DNA of 64,000 bases from Dechloromonas hankyongensis. Lineage in GTDB: Bacteria; Pseudomonadota; Gammaproteobacteria; Burkholderiales; Rhodocyclaceae. The notes under the pieces are model-generated. The model worked only from the letters and a program-made list of their open reading frames with translations. It searched no databases and was not told the DNA's origin. Made by a program: the position numbers and the translations under genes. Shown here in pieces: positions 44,346 through 54,345 of the stretch (positions within the stretch are counted from its first letter, which is position 1; the number at the start of each line of letters is the position of its first letter). Location: NCBI RefSeq assembly GCF_022012295.1, contig NZ_JAKLTN010000001.1:930001-994000 (forward strand), given 5' to 3'.

Positions 44346-45482
44346 ATGAAATTCAAGACGTCGGGTCTGCCCGGCGGGCGCAAGTCCCGTCTGCTGGCGC
44401 TCGCTGCCCTGGGGGCGGCGGGCGTCCTTTTCGTTGTGTTGCGTCCGTCGGCCGACAAGCCGGCGGAACCCGCCAAGCCCGCTGCCGCGGCCCGGCCGGC
44501 CCTGACCGTGCGCCTGACCACGCCGCAGACCCTCGACTGGCCGCAGGTTCTGCCGGCCAACGGCAATGTCGTCGCCTGGCAGGAAGCGGTGATCGGCCCC
44601 GAGATCGCCAATTACCGCATCACCGAAGTGCGTGTGCAGGTCGGCGATGTGGTCAAGAAGGGCCAGGTGCTGGCGCGCATCGCCAGCGATACAGTGGCCA
44701 GCGAACTGGCCGAGGCCAGGGCCGCCGTCGCCGAACTGGAAGCCAGCGCCGGCGAGGCGAAGGCCAATGCCGAACGGGCCAGGGAACTGCGCGAGAAGGG
44801 CTTCTACAGTTCGCAACTGAATACCCAGTACCAGACCGCCCAGCACACGGCGCAGGCCCGGCTGGCTGCCGCCCAGGCCCGCCAGCAGGCGGCGCAGCTC
44901 AAAATGGACAAGACCGGCGTGCTGGCGCCGGACGACGGCGTCATTTCGGCGCGCAGCGCGACGGTCGGCTCGCTGACCCAGTCCGGGCAGGAGCTGTTCC
45001 GCCTGATCCGCGGCGGCCGTCTGGAATGGCGGGCGGAAGTGCCGTCGGCTGATCTGGCCAAGCTGCGGCCGGGTGCCGTCGCCACGCTGACCGCGCCGGG
45101 CGGCGAAGCGGTCAAGGGCAGCGTGCGCGCCGTGGCGCCGAGCATCGATCCGCAGACGCGCAACGGCCTGGTCTATGTCGATCTGCCGGCCTCGCCGGCG
45201 GTGCGTGCCGGCATGTTCGCACGCGGCGAGTTCGAACTCGGGCGCAGCCCGGCGTTGACGGTGCCGCAGACGGCCACGGTGCTGCGCGAGGGCTTTGCCT
45301 ACCTGTTCCGCCTCGAGGGCGAGGACCGCGTGGCGCAAATCAAGGTAACGCTCGGCCGCCGTCTCGGCGAGCGGGTCGAGGTGCTGTCCGGCCTGACGGA
45401 CGGGGCGCGGGTGGTCGAAACGGGGGCCAGCTTCCTGGCCGACGGCGACGCGGTCAAGGTCGTGACGGGCGCTGCGCCATGA
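44346..45482 (+). CDS. RND efflux periplasmic adaptor (membrane fusion protein)
   Basis: 378 residues. A twin-basic start and a membrane segment (LLALAALGAAGVLFVVL) precede the periplasmic part. Barrel-sandwich/lipoyl halves are YRITEVRVQVGDVVKKGQVLARIASD and APDDGVISARSATVGSLTQSGQELFRL, separated by an alpha-helical hairpin rich in Ala/Glu (~115-190). RVVETGASFLADGDAVKVV ends it. It connects the RND pump to an outer-membrane channel, not encoded here. Stop overlaps the pump start by four bases. Confidence 0.92.
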   Translation: MKFKTSGLPGGRKSRLLALAALGAAGVLFVVLRPSADKPAEPAKPAAAARPALTVRLTTPQTLDWPQVLPANGNVVAWQEAVIGPEIANYRITEVRVQVGDVVKKGQVLARIASDTVASELAEARAAVAELEASAGEAKANAERARELREKGFYSSQLNTQYQTAQHTAQARLAAAQARQQAAQLKMDKTGVLAPDDGVISARSATVGSLTQSGQELFRLIRGGRLEWRAEVPSADLAKLRPGAVATLTAPGGEAVKGSVRAVAPSIDPQTRNGLVYVDLPASPAVRAGMFARGEFELGRSPALTVPQTATVLREGFAYLFRLEGEDRVAQIKVTLGRRLGERVEVLSGLTDGARVVETGASFLADGDAVKVVTGAAP

Positions 45483-48400
45483 ACGTTTCGTCCTGGTCGA
45501 TCCGCAATCCGACGCCGGCCATCCTCTTCTTCCTGCTGCTCACGCTGGCCGGCCTGATCGGCTTCAAGGGCATGAAGATCCAGCAGTTCATGGATATCGA
45601 TCTGCCTACCGTGACGGTCACCGCCAGCTTGCCCGGCGCCGCGCCGGCGCAGATGGAAACCGAGGTGGCGCGCAAGATCGAGAATTCGGTGGCCACCCTG
45701 CAGGGCATCAAGCACATCTACACCAAGGTGCAGGACGGTACGGCCATCGTCACCGTCGAATTCCGCCTGGAGAAGCCGACGCAGGAGGCGGTGGACGACG
45801 TGCGCGACGCCGTGTCGCGCATCCGCGCCGACCTGCCGGGCGACATCAAGGACCCGGTGGTCAGCAAGGTGAACCTGTCGGGGGCGCCGATCCTGACCTA
45901 CACGGTGGCCTCGCAGCGCATGGACGACGAGGCGCTGTCGTGGTTCGTGGACAACACGGTGAGCAAGGCGCTGCTGTCGGCGCGCGGCGTCGGCGCGGTG
46001 GCGCGGGTCGGCGGCGTGACGCGGGAAGTGCGCATCGAACTCGATCCGGCCCGCATGCTGGCGCTGAACGCCACGGCGGCCGACATTTCGCGCCAGCTGA
46101 AGCGCATCCAGCAGGAAGCTTCCGGCGGCAAGTCGGATATCGGCGGCAGCGAGCAGTCGGTGCGCACGCTGGCCACCGTGCAGAGCGCCGACGAACTGGG
46201 CAGCATGGACATCGTGCTGTCCGACGGCCGCCATATCCGCCTCGACCAGGTAGCGAAGATCAGCGACACGGTGGGCGAACAGCGCACGGCGGCGCTGCTC
46301 AACGGCAAGCCGGTGGTCGGTTTCGAGGTGACGCGCAGCAAGGGGGCGGGCGAGATCGAAGTGCGCGATGCCGTGCTCGTTGCGCTGGACCGGTTGAAGG
46401 CAGAGCACCCGGACATCGAGATCACCGAAGCCTTCAATTTCGTCGATCCGGTGGTCGATAACTATGAGGGCTCGATGAAGTTGCTCATCGAGGGGGCGCT
46501 GCTTGCCGTGCTCGTCGTCTGGCTCTTCCTGCGCGACGGCAGGGCCACCTTCGTGTCGGCCGCCGCGCTGCCGCTGTCGGCCATCCCGACCTTCTTCGCC
46601 ATGTGGCTGATGGGCTTCACGCTCAATGTCGTGACCCTGCTCTCGATGTCGCTGGTCGTCGGCATCCTGGTCGACGACGCCATCGTCGAGATCGAGAACA
46701 TCATGCGCCACCTGCGCATGGGCAAGACGCCCTACCAGGCGGCCATGGAGGCGGCCGACGAGATCGGCCTGGCGGTCATCGCCACCACTTTCACGCTGAT
46801 CGCCGTCTTCCTGCCCACCGCCTTCATGAGCGGTGTTGCCGGCAAGTTCTTCGTGCAGTTCGGGTGGACGGCGGCCATCGCCGTCTTCTTCTCGCTGGTC
46901 GTCGCCCGCATGCTGACGCCGATGATGGCCGCCTACATCCTGAAGCCGGTGAGCAGCGAGCACAAGCCACTGCGCTGGTTGCAGGTATATGAAGGCTGGG
47001 CGGCCTGGTGCCTGCGCCATCGCATCGTCACCATGCTCGCCGCCGCCGTCTTCTTCGTCGGCTCCTTCATGCTGGTGCCGCTATTGCCCAAGGGCTTCCT
47101 GCCGCCCGACGACCTGTCGCAGACGCAGATCTACCTGACCCTGCCACCCGGCGTCACCTTCGACGACAGCTTTGCCGCCGCCGAACAGGCACGTAGCATC
47201 GCAGAGGCCAACAAGCACGTGCGGCTGGTCTATACCGCCGTCGGCGGCGGCAAGGCGGGCAGCGATCCGTTCGCGCCAGCCGGCGCCGCCGAGGTGCGCA
47301 AGGCGACGCTGACCCTGAACCTGACGCCGCGCGGCGAACGGCCGGGGACCACCAAGCAGGACATCGAGGGCGAGCTGCGCCAGGCGCTGACGGCGATTCC
47401 CGGCGCCCAGATCAAGGTCGGCCTCGGCTCGGCCAACGAGAAATACATCCTGGTCCTGGCCAGCGAGAACGGCCAGCTGCTGGCCGAGCATGCCCGCGTC
47501 GTCGAGCGCGAACTGCGCGGCATCCCGGGCATCGGCAACGTGACGACAACGGCCAGTCTGGTCCGCCCGGAGCTGGTCATCCGTCCCGATTTCGCCCGCA
47601 TGGCCGATCTCGGCATCACCTCGCAGGCCATCGCCGATACGCTGCGCATCGCCACCGCCGGCGACTACGACCAGGGGTTGGCCAAGCTCAACCTGGCGCA
47701 GCGCCAGGTGCCCATCGTCGTCAAGCTGCCGCCGGAAGCGCGCACCGACCTCGCCCTGCTCGAGCGGCTGACCGTGCCCGGCGCGCGCGGGCCGGTGGTG
47801 CTCGCCAACGTGGCAACCATCGCCATCGCCGGCGGGCCGGCCGAAATCGACCGCTACGACCGGCTGCGCAACATCAATTTCGAAATCGAGCTGAACGGCG
47901 TACCGCTCGGCGAAGTCGAGGCTAAGGCGCTGGCCCTGCCCAGCATCGCCAACCTGCCGCCGGGCATCATCCAGACTACGGTCGGCGATGCCGAGGCGAT
48001 GGGCGAGCTGTTCGCCAGCTTCGGCCTGGCCATGGCCACCGGCGTGCTGTGCATCTACATCGTGCTGGTCCTGCTGTTCAAGGATTTCGTGCAGCCGGTG
48101 ACCATCCTCGCCGCGCTGGTCCTCTCGGTGCCCGGCGCCTTCCTTGCCCTGTTCGTCGCGCAAAAGGCACTGTCCATGCCGTCGATGATCGGCCTGATCA
48201 TGCTGATGGGCATCGCCACCAAGAACTCCATCCTGCTCATCGACTATGTCGTGCTGGCCCGCCGCGAGCACGGCCTGGACCGCTGGAGCGCGCTGCTCGA
48301 CGCCTGCCGCAAGCGGGCGCGGCCGATCGTCATGACCACGGTGGCGATGGGCGCCGGCATGATGCCCATTGCGCTCGGCATCGGCGTCGATCCGAGCTTC

Positions 48401-48550
48401 CGCGCGCCGATGGCCATCGTCGTCATCGGCGGCCTGATCACCTCGACCTTCCTCAGCCTGCTGGTCATCCCGGTGGTGTTCACCTACGTCGACGACCTGA
48501 TAAGCTGGGTACGCGCCCATCTGCCGCATCACCCCGCCAAACACGGATAA
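45479..48550 (+). CDS. RND efflux pump, inner-membrane subunit (HAE1/AcrB-like)
   Basis: 1023 residues, about 12 membrane helices with two large periplasmic loops in the usual 2 x 6 design. The fourth helix has GILVDDAIVEIENI with proton-relay Asp399-Asp400. PAQMETEVARKIENSVATLQGIKHIYTKVQDG is the porter-domain start, and GIATKNSILLIDY lies in the C-terminal half. Proton-driven export of drugs or other amphiphiles. No regulator or outer-membrane factor is adjacent, so substrates cannot be inferred. Confidence 0.93.
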   Translation: MNVSSWSIRNPTPAILFFLLLTLAGLIGFKGMKIQQFMDIDLPTVTVTASLPGAAPAQMETEVARKIENSVATLQGIKHIYTKVQDGTAIVTVEFRLEKPTQEAVDDVRDAVSRIRADLPGDIKDPVVSKVNLSGAPILTYTVASQRMDDEALSWFVDNTVSKALLSARGVGAVARVGGVTREVRIELDPARMLALNATAADISRQLKRIQQEASGGKSDIGGSEQSVRTLATVQSADELGSMDIVLSDGRHIRLDQVAKISDTVGEQRTAALLNGKPVVGFEVTRSKGAGEIEVRDAVLVALDRLKAEHPDIEITEAFNFVDPVVDNYEGSMKLLIEGALLAVLVVWLFLRDGRATFVSAAALPLSAIPTFFAMWLMGFTLNVVTLLSMSLVVGILVDDAIVEIENIMRHLRMGKTPYQAAMEAADEIGLAVIATTFTLIAVFLPTAFMSGVAGKFFVQFGWTAAIAVFFSLVVARMLTPMMAAYILKPVSSEHKPLRWLQVYEGWAAWCLRHRIVTMLAAAVFFVGSFMLVPLLPKGFLPPDDLSQTQIYLTLPPGVTFDDSFAAAEQARSIAEANKHVRLVYTAVGGGKAGSDPFAPAGAAEVRKATLTLNLTPRGERPGTTKQDIEGELRQALTAIPGAQIKVGLGSANEKYILVLASENGQLLAEHARVVERELRGIPGIGNVTTTASLVRPELVIRPDFARMADLGITSQAIADTLRIATAGDYDQGLAKLNLAQRQVPIVVKLPPEARTDLALLERLTVPGARGPVVLANVATIAIAGGPAEIDRYDRLRNINFEIELNGVPLGEVEAKALALPSIANLPPGIIQTTVGDAEAMGELFASFGLAMATGVLCIYIVLVLLFKDFVQPVTILAALVLSVPGAFLALFVAQKALSMPSMIGLIMLMGIATKNSILLIDYVVLARREHGLDRWSALLDACRKRARPIVMTTVAMGAGMMPIALGIGVDPSFRAPMAIVVIGGLITSTFLSLLVIPVVFTYVDDLISWVRAHLPHHPAKHG

Positions 48551-48557
48551 CCCCGCC

Positions 48558-49004
48558 ATGAGAAACGTACTGCTCCTGTCGCACCTCGCCGGTGTCATCG
48601 TCTGGATCGGCGGCATGTTCTTCGTTCAGTTCTGCCTGCGGCCGGTCGCCGTGACCCAGCTGCCGCCGGCGCAGCGTCTGCCGCTGATGGCGGCGGTGCT
48701 CGGGCGTTTCTTCCGGGTCGTCGCCATTGCCGTGCTCGTCATCGTGGCGTCCGGTCTGCTGCGCCTGCTCGATGTCGGTTTCGCCGCAGCGCCGCGCGCC
48801 TGGCACGCCATGATGAGCAGCGGCCTGATCATGGCCGTCGTCTTCGCCTACCTGTACGGCATCTGTTATCCGGCGCTGACGGCGGCGGTGGCCGCCGCCG
48901 ACTGGCAGCGGGCGGGACAGGCGCTGGAGCGTATCCGCAAGGGTGTCGTGTTCAACCTGGTGCTCGGCGCCGCGACCATCGTGGTGGCCGCGCTTGGGCT
49001 GTGA
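48558..49004 (+). CDS. Small membrane protein, CopD-like
   Basis: 148 residues with four hydrophobic helices, beginning LSHLAGVIVWIGGMFFVQFCLRPVA; conserved His/Trp in the first helix and a GLLRLLDVGF and MMSSGLIMAVVF pattern resemble the CopD/DUF family of copper-resistance or terminal-oxidase-like membrane proteins. Seven bases after the RND pump, so probably in its operon. It converges with tamB. Function not established. Confidence 0.7.
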   Translation: MRNVLLLSHLAGVIVWIGGMFFVQFCLRPVAVTQLPPAQRLPLMAAVLGRFFRVVAIAVLVIVASGLLRLLDVGFAAAPRAWHAMMSSGLIMAVVFAYLYGICYPALTAAVAAADWQRAGQALERIRKGVVFNLVLGAATIVVAALGL

Positions 49005-49010
49005 GGACGC

Positions 49011-52000
49011 TCAGCGCGAGTCGCTGTCTGCCTTGCGCCCGAAAGTCAGCGTGTAGAACACGTCCAGCGCATTGTCGCTGCCGGCCCGGCCGATGACGGC
49101 GATTTGCCGGCTGAGATTGACCGTCAGCTTGACGATGCTTTCGGCGCGGCCGAGGGTCTGTTCGTAGGAGAGCAGGGCGCGCGACGACAGGCGCTTGCCG
49201 ACCGAGAAAATCTGCTGGCCGGTGCTGCCCGTGGTGTCCACGCTGCCGCCGGCCACCCGGCTGACCTGCTGGCGGCCGCCGGTGTCGCCGAGGCTGCCCT
49301 GACGCACGCCCAACTCGTCGAAACCGAAGGTCTTTTTCACCTGCTGCACGACATTGCCTGAATCGTTGCCGAGCAGGCCGCTGGCCGCCGAGAGCAGGGT
49401 CGTCGCGTCGCCGGCCCCCATCTGTTCCGAGCCGTGGCCGAGGACCAGCCAGGCCAGTTTTTCGGCATCTGGCAGGTCCGGATCGGAGACCAGCTTGATG
49501 ACAGGTTTCTGCGCCGTGCCGCTGATCTGGACGCCGGGTTCGACGGCCAGACCCTTGCGTACCGCGCGCACATCGAGGCCCGGATTGTCGAGCAGGCCGT
49601 TGAAATTGAGCACGCCGCGCTCGATGTCCAGCTTCTGGCCGTAGGCTTCGAAGCGGCCGCTGCGCGTGCGGATGGTGCCGCTGGCGCGCGGCAGATCGCG
49701 CCCCTTGGCGGTGATGCGCACTTCGCCATCGAGGCGGCTGGAGAGGCCGGCGCCGTTGAACAGGAAGTTGTTGCCGAGGTCGGTGGCGATGTCGAGATCG
49801 AGGCGGGGGCGCAGCGCCGCCGCCGGCTTTTCCTTGCCCGGCCGCTTGACCACCACGTCGTCGGACAGGCGTGGTGTGCCGCCCTTGGCCAGTTGCCAGT
49901 AGCCGGCATCGACCGCCAGCTTGCCCTGGGCGCCGAGCGTGCCGGCCTGCCAGCTCAGGCGGCCGGTGCCCGAGACGGCAATCCACTGGTCAGGCAGCTG
50001 GAAGGCGCCCAGGCGCTCGAGGCGGACAGCCAGCCAGGCGTTTTCCTGGCCCTCGTCGCGGCCGAGCTGCATCTCGCCGCTGACCTCCAGGCGGCCCGGT
50101 GTCTTGTCCAACCCGGACAAGTCGTTGCGCGTTTCGACGCGCAGGGGGCGGGGCAGGGGCTGCAACAGGCTGTCGAAGCCCAGCCGGTTGATGCGCAGCC
50201 GGTTGTCGCGCAGGTCGATGTCCAGTTCGCCGCGCGCCAGGTTCAGGCCCTGCGTGGGCAGACGCAGGGCCAGCTGGTCGCCGCGCAGGCGGCCGCTGCT
50301 CACCGGCCGGTTCGGGGTGCCGGCCAGCTGCAGTTCGCCCTTGAGCCGCCCTTCGCTTTGCCAGCCCTCGCCGATCATTTCGGCCAGCCAGCCGAGGTCG
50401 TTGATGTCGGCGCTCAGGCTGCCCTGCCAGCGGCTATCGCCGGCCAGCGACCAGGCGCCGCGCATGGCCGCATCGAGCCGGCCGTCGATCTGGCCGATGC
50501 GGCTGCCGCGCGCGCCCAGCGTGGCGGCCAGTTGCCGCTCGTCGGCGCTGGCCTGCACGGTGGCCTGCCAGTCCAGCGGGTTGCCGCCCAGGCGCAGCGG
50601 CCCCAATTGCCAAGCCGTGGCGGCCAGCGTGATCGGGGCCGGGGCGAGCAGGCGGACATTGCGGGCGCTATCGGCGCTGTCGAGGCGGGCCTCGGCCAGC
50701 CGGCCGTTCCAGCTTGTTTTGGTGCTGTCCCAGCCGCCTTCGGCGAGCAGTGCCAGATGGTTCTTGCCGGCGACGTCGGCGCTGGCCGTCAGGCGGTGCG
50801 CCTGATTGCTGCCGTCGCCCTGGATCCGAACGGCGCGTAGCAGGCCCGGCTGGTCAATGCTATCGACCTGGGCGATGCTGAGATCGATGTGCAGCGGCGC
50901 CGCTGGCTCGCTGCCGAATGCCGCGTCGAGGGATAAACCGTTCAACCGGCCATGGCCGGGCCAGCCCAGCTTTCCGGCATTCAGCGTGCCAGCCAGACGG
51001 GGGCTGTGCGGCGTGCCGCTCAGTTCCCAGTGGCCCTGTACGCTGCCTTCCAGGCCGAAGGGCGCCAGTTGCGGCGCATCAATGTCGAGCTTGAGCAGGT
51101 CGCCGGCCTGCCCGTAGGCGCCGCGGGCGGTCAGCCGATTGTCGCCGGCGGCCAGTTCGAGGTCGGCCTTGGGAATGCGCGGCCAGGCGACGGCGAGCTG
51201 GCCCTGGCCGCTCACCGGCTGGCCGGACACCCGGCTGTCGACCAGGACGAAGCCGGCGTCGACCACCGGTTGCGGCGCCAGCCGGCCGCTGGCCTTGAGG
51301 CGGGCATTGATCTGCGCGACAGGCAGGCGGCCGAAACGGCTCGGGTCGAAGTGCTGCAATTCACCTTCGGCGGTGAATTGGCGCGGCGCGTCGAGGGCGA
51401 GCTCGCCCTGCGCCGCAAGGCGGGCGTTGCCGGCGCTCAGCGCCAGCTTGGTCAGACGCAGGTGCCTTTCGGCCAGCTTGGCGTCGGCGAGCAGGCTGAA
51501 GCCGGGGTCGCGCAGGTCGACGTGCAGCTGTTGCCGGTCGCCGGCTAGCGTGGCAGTAATCGGGCCGGCCAGACGGGTGCTGTGCAGGGCCGAAACCAGT
51601 TGTCGGGCATCAAGGCGGGCAGCTTGCAGCTCGAGGCTGACCGCGCTGGCCTGCCACTCGCCGCGGCCGGTCAGTTCGCCGCCGCCGGGCAGGGTGGCGT
51701 GCACATCGGTCAAGCGCAACTGCTCGCCGTGCCAGGCGAGGGCGCCGGCCACCGTGACGAGCGGCAGGCGCTGGTGGTCGAACGGACCAGGCCGGTGGTT
51801 GGTCAGGCCGAAGCTGCCGACGATGCCGTCCCCTTCCGGCACGATATCGGCGACCACGGTCAGTTTGGCCTGCGGCGCGCCGGCCTGCCAGCTGGCCGGG
51901 TCGATGTGGTCGAGTTGCAGGCGGGCGCTGGCGAAAGGGGCGGCGGCGAAGGGCGTCAGCGTGGCTTCGGCATGGCCGTCCACGCCCTGGGTGGCGACCA

Positions 52001-52646
52001 GGCCCACGTCGAAGCGCTCCAGCGGTCCGCTGGCGGTCGCCGCGATGGCGAGCGGCCGCTGGTCGAGCTGACCTTGCAGGTTCAGCGTGGCGGCGAGCGG
52101 GAAGGGCGCCTGGCCGTCGAGGCTGGCGGCGCCGGCCAGCGACACGTCGGCCGCCTGCAGGCTCAGGTCGTCGACGCGGTGCTGGCGACCATCGCTGGTC
52201 AGGCGGCCGGCGATGCGGCCGGCCAGCGGGCGGCCGTTGTAAGCCAGTTCGCCGAGCCCGAAGTGCGCGATGGCCACGGCCAGCGGCAGTTGCAGGTCGG
52301 CGGGAACGACGGTCGGCTCGTCGTTCGGCCGCTTGGTTATGTGCAGCGTCGCGACGTCGAGCGCGGCGACGTCGAGCGTGCCGTGGAGCAGGGCGGCTGG
52401 CGACCAGTCGAGGTGCAGCGTGGTGGCGGCCAGTTGCAGGTCGGCGTCCTGCCAGCGCAGCAGCCCGATATCGAGCGGGCCGAGCAGCCGGCCGCGTGCC
52501 TGTTCGATGTGCAGGCGGCCGCCGCTGGCGCCGCTCGCCAGGCTGAGCGCAGCCTGCAGGCCGCTTTCGCTGCCGGCCAGCCAAGCAGCGACGCCAAGCA
52601 GGCCGGCAGTGGCGATCAGGCCGCGACGGACGAGGTGGCGGCGCAT
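49011..52646 (-). CDS. tamB: Translocation and assembly module subunit TamB
   Basis: 1211 residues. An N-terminal membrane anchor (GLIATAGLLGVAAWLAG) is followed by a very long repetitive beta-helix-like region and the conserved TamB C-terminal domain (DUF490), visible as KLAWLVLGHGSEQMG and SVGKRLSSRALLSYEQTLGRAESIVKL. TamB spans the periplasm and, with TamA, helps insert autotransporters and move phospholipids to the outer membrane. Its start is two bases after the tamA stop, so it is co-transcribed. GC-rich, with strong antisense ORFs that are shadows. Confidence 0.92.
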   Translation of the reverse strand: MRRHLVRRGLIATAGLLGVAAWLAGSESGLQAALSLASGASGGRLHIEQARGRLLGPLDIGLLRWQDADLQLAATTLHLDWSPAALLHGTLDVAALDVATLHITKRPNDEPTVVPADLQLPLAVAIAHFGLGELAYNGRPLAGRIAGRLTSDGRQHRVDDLSLQAADVSLAGAASLDGQAPFPLAATLNLQGQLDQRPLAIAATASGPLERFDVGLVATQGVDGHAEATLTPFAAAPFASARLQLDHIDPASWQAGAPQAKLTVVADIVPEGDGIVGSFGLTNHRPGPFDHQRLPLVTVAGALAWHGEQLRLTDVHATLPGGGELTGRGEWQASAVSLELQAARLDARQLVSALHSTRLAGPITATLAGDRQQLHVDLRDPGFSLLADAKLAERHLRLTKLALSAGNARLAAQGELALDAPRQFTAEGELQHFDPSRFGRLPVAQINARLKASGRLAPQPVVDAGFVLVDSRVSGQPVSGQGQLAVAWPRIPKADLELAAGDNRLTARGAYGQAGDLLKLDIDAPQLAPFGLEGSVQGHWELSGTPHSPRLAGTLNAGKLGWPGHGRLNGLSLDAAFGSEPAAPLHIDLSIAQVDSIDQPGLLRAVRIQGDGSNQAHRLTASADVAGKNHLALLAEGGWDSTKTSWNGRLAEARLDSADSARNVRLLAPAPITLAATAWQLGPLRLGGNPLDWQATVQASADERQLAATLGARGSRIGQIDGRLDAAMRGAWSLAGDSRWQGSLSADINDLGWLAEMIGEGWQSEGRLKGELQLAGTPNRPVSSGRLRGDQLALRLPTQGLNLARGELDIDLRDNRLRINRLGFDSLLQPLPRPLRVETRNDLSGLDKTPGRLEVSGEMQLGRDEGQENAWLAVRLERLGAFQLPDQWIAVSGTGRLSWQAGTLGAQGKLAVDAGYWQLAKGGTPRLSDDVVVKRPGKEKPAAALRPRLDLDIATDLGNNFLFNGAGLSSRLDGEVRITAKGRDLPRASGTIRTRSGRFEAYGQKLDIERGVLNFNGLLDNPGLDVRAVRKGLAVEPGVQISGTAQKPVIKLVSDPDLPDAEKLAWLVLGHGSEQMGAGDATTLLSAASGLLGNDSGNVVQQVKKTFGFDELGVRQGSLGDTGGRQQVSRVAGGSVDTTGSTGQQIFSVGKRLSSRALLSYEQTLGRAESIVKLTVNLSRQIAVIGRAGSDNALDVFYTLTFGRKADSDSR

Positions 52647-52647
52647 G

Positions 52648-54336
52648 TCAGAAGGGGATGGCCAGCGAGAAATGCAGCTGGAAGCCGCGCGTGCGTTCGC
52701 CGTAGGCCAGGTCGACGCCGATCGGCCCGGCCGGGCTGCGCCAGCGGGCGCCGAGGCCGTAGCCTAACGCCGGGCGGGCATCCTTGAGCAAATCGAGTGC
52801 GTCGCCGGCATCGACGAAGGCGGCGACGCCCCAGTCCTCGTTCAGCCAGTGCGTCGCTTCGGCGCTGGCAATGACCAAGTAGCGGCCGCCGACCGTCGCC
52901 GCGCCTTCCTTGATGCCCAGGCTCTGGTAGGCATAGCCGCGCACCGAACCGGCGCCGCCGGCGCGGAACAGGTAGTCCTGCGGGATGTGCTGGCGCGAAT
53001 CGGCCAGCGTATAGCCCACCTCGCCGCGCAGGGTCAGCGTGTCGCGCCGGCCGAGCGGGACGTAGTACTGGACGCGGCTGTGCAGGCGGACGAAATTCTG
53101 GTCGGACAGCGCCGCCCGGGCGCCGCCGCCGATCTGGCCCTGCAGCACGATGCCGCGGCGCGGGTCGAGCAGGCTGTCGACATGGCGCCAGGTCCACATC
53201 GCGTTGGGCACCAGCGCCCGGCTGGTGACCGACTCGGCGCCGTCCGGTTCGCGCAGTTCATGTTGCCAGTTGATCGACAGGCGCTGCTCGACGCTGCCGC
53301 GCTGCTGCACAGTCTGCGCGCCGAAGGCGTAGCGCTCGGTTTTCAGGCCGGCGATGTCGGTGGCTTCGGCCATCGCGCCAACGCTGTTGCGGCGGAAGCG
53401 GGCGTCGGGCGGCAGGAAGACGTCGGCGTAGGCGGTCTGCTTCTTCTGTTCGAGGCGCAGGCCGCTGTCCAGCTCCCAGGCATGGCCGAGCAGGTCGTTG
53501 TGGTGATAATTGACTTCAACGCGGGCGCCGGTGTTGGAACTGGCACCGGCGCCGAAAGACACCCGCTGCGGTGATCGTTCGCGGACGCGGACGACGACCG
53601 GAACGGTGGCCGTGCCGTCGGCGTCGATTTCGGCCGCGTCGCGGTCGATGGTGGTGCGTACGGAGGCGAAGTAGGGCGTAGCCTGCAAGGTGCCCTGCAG
53701 GGCGTTCAGTCGCTCCTCGCTGTAGGGCTGGCCGGGCTGCACGCTGCGGTTGTAGCGCTCGATCAGGGCCGGCTCGTAGCGCTCCAGTCCCTCGACGCGC
53801 AGGGCGCCGAAACGGTAGCGAGGTCCGGTCGCGTAATGGGCGTGCAGCTCGGCGCTGTGTTTTTCGACATCGATGGCCGCCTCGCTATCCTCCAGCTGGG
53901 CATCGGCGTGTTCGCCGGCCAGCAGGCGGGCGAGTACCTGCTGCTTGGCGGTGTTCCAGTCGTCCTGGCGAAACGGCTGGCCAACCGGCAGGCGCCAGTC
54001 CTTCTCCAGTTGTTCCCGGGTTTTGGCGTCCACCGGGCCGCTGATGCTCAGATCGACGCTGGCGACCACGGTGCGCGGGCCGGCGTCGAGGGCCAGGTGC
54101 AGCTCGCCGTCGGTGTCCGTGAATTCGAATGTCGGCGCGAAATAGCCTTCGGTCGCCAGGATCTCGCTCAGCGTACCCTGCAGGCGCTGCGGGCTGCCCG
54201 CCTCGTCGGGCAGGTAGGGCGTGAGCAGGTCTCGGATGTCGCGCGGCGCCTGCAGCACCAGCTCTCCGGCCGCCAGCGGCGTAGCGGCGGCGAGCAGCAG
54301 GGCGGCCAGGGCAAGAGAGGGGCGACGGACGGACAT
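52648..54336 (-). CDS. tamA: Translocation and assembly module subunit TamA (Omp85 family)
   Basis: 562 residues with a signal peptide (LALAALLLAAATPLAAGE). POTRA repeats occupy about residues 25-250, with typical RYRFGALRVEGLERYEPALIERYN. The C-terminal Omp85 barrel (~260-562) includes FGAGASSNTGARVEVNYHHNDL, the FFRAGG-like YLFRAGGAGSVRGYAYQSLG loop and ends in LQLHFSLAIPF with terminal Phe as needed for BAM insertion. Partner is tamB directly downstream; the gene follows 54346 in the same direction with nine bases between. Confidence 0.93.
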   Translation of the reverse strand: MSVRRPSLALAALLLAAATPLAAGELVLQAPRDIRDLLTPYLPDEAGSPQRLQGTLSEILATEGYFAPTFEFTDTDGELHLALDAGPRTVVASVDLSISGPVDAKTREQLEKDWRLPVGQPFRQDDWNTAKQQVLARLLAGEHADAQLEDSEAAIDVEKHSAELHAHYATGPRYRFGALRVEGLERYEPALIERYNRSVQPGQPYSEERLNALQGTLQATPYFASVRTTIDRDAAEIDADGTATVPVVVRVRERSPQRVSFGAGASSNTGARVEVNYHHNDLLGHAWELDSGLRLEQKKQTAYADVFLPPDARFRRNSVGAMAEATDIAGLKTERYAFGAQTVQQRGSVEQRLSINWQHELREPDGAESVTSRALVPNAMWTWRHVDSLLDPRRGIVLQGQIGGGARAALSDQNFVRLHSRVQYYVPLGRRDTLTLRGEVGYTLADSRQHIPQDYLFRAGGAGSVRGYAYQSLGIKEGAATVGGRYLVIASAEATHWLNEDWGVAAFVDAGDALDLLKDARPALGYGLGARWRSPAGPIGVDLAYGERTRGFQLHFSLAIPF

Positions 54337-54345
54337 GCCATCATT

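Noticed and set aside
45299..48616. Long minus-strand ORFs opposite the RND pump
   Set aside because: Same antisense effect; low-complexity His/Arg/Asp/Gln composition.
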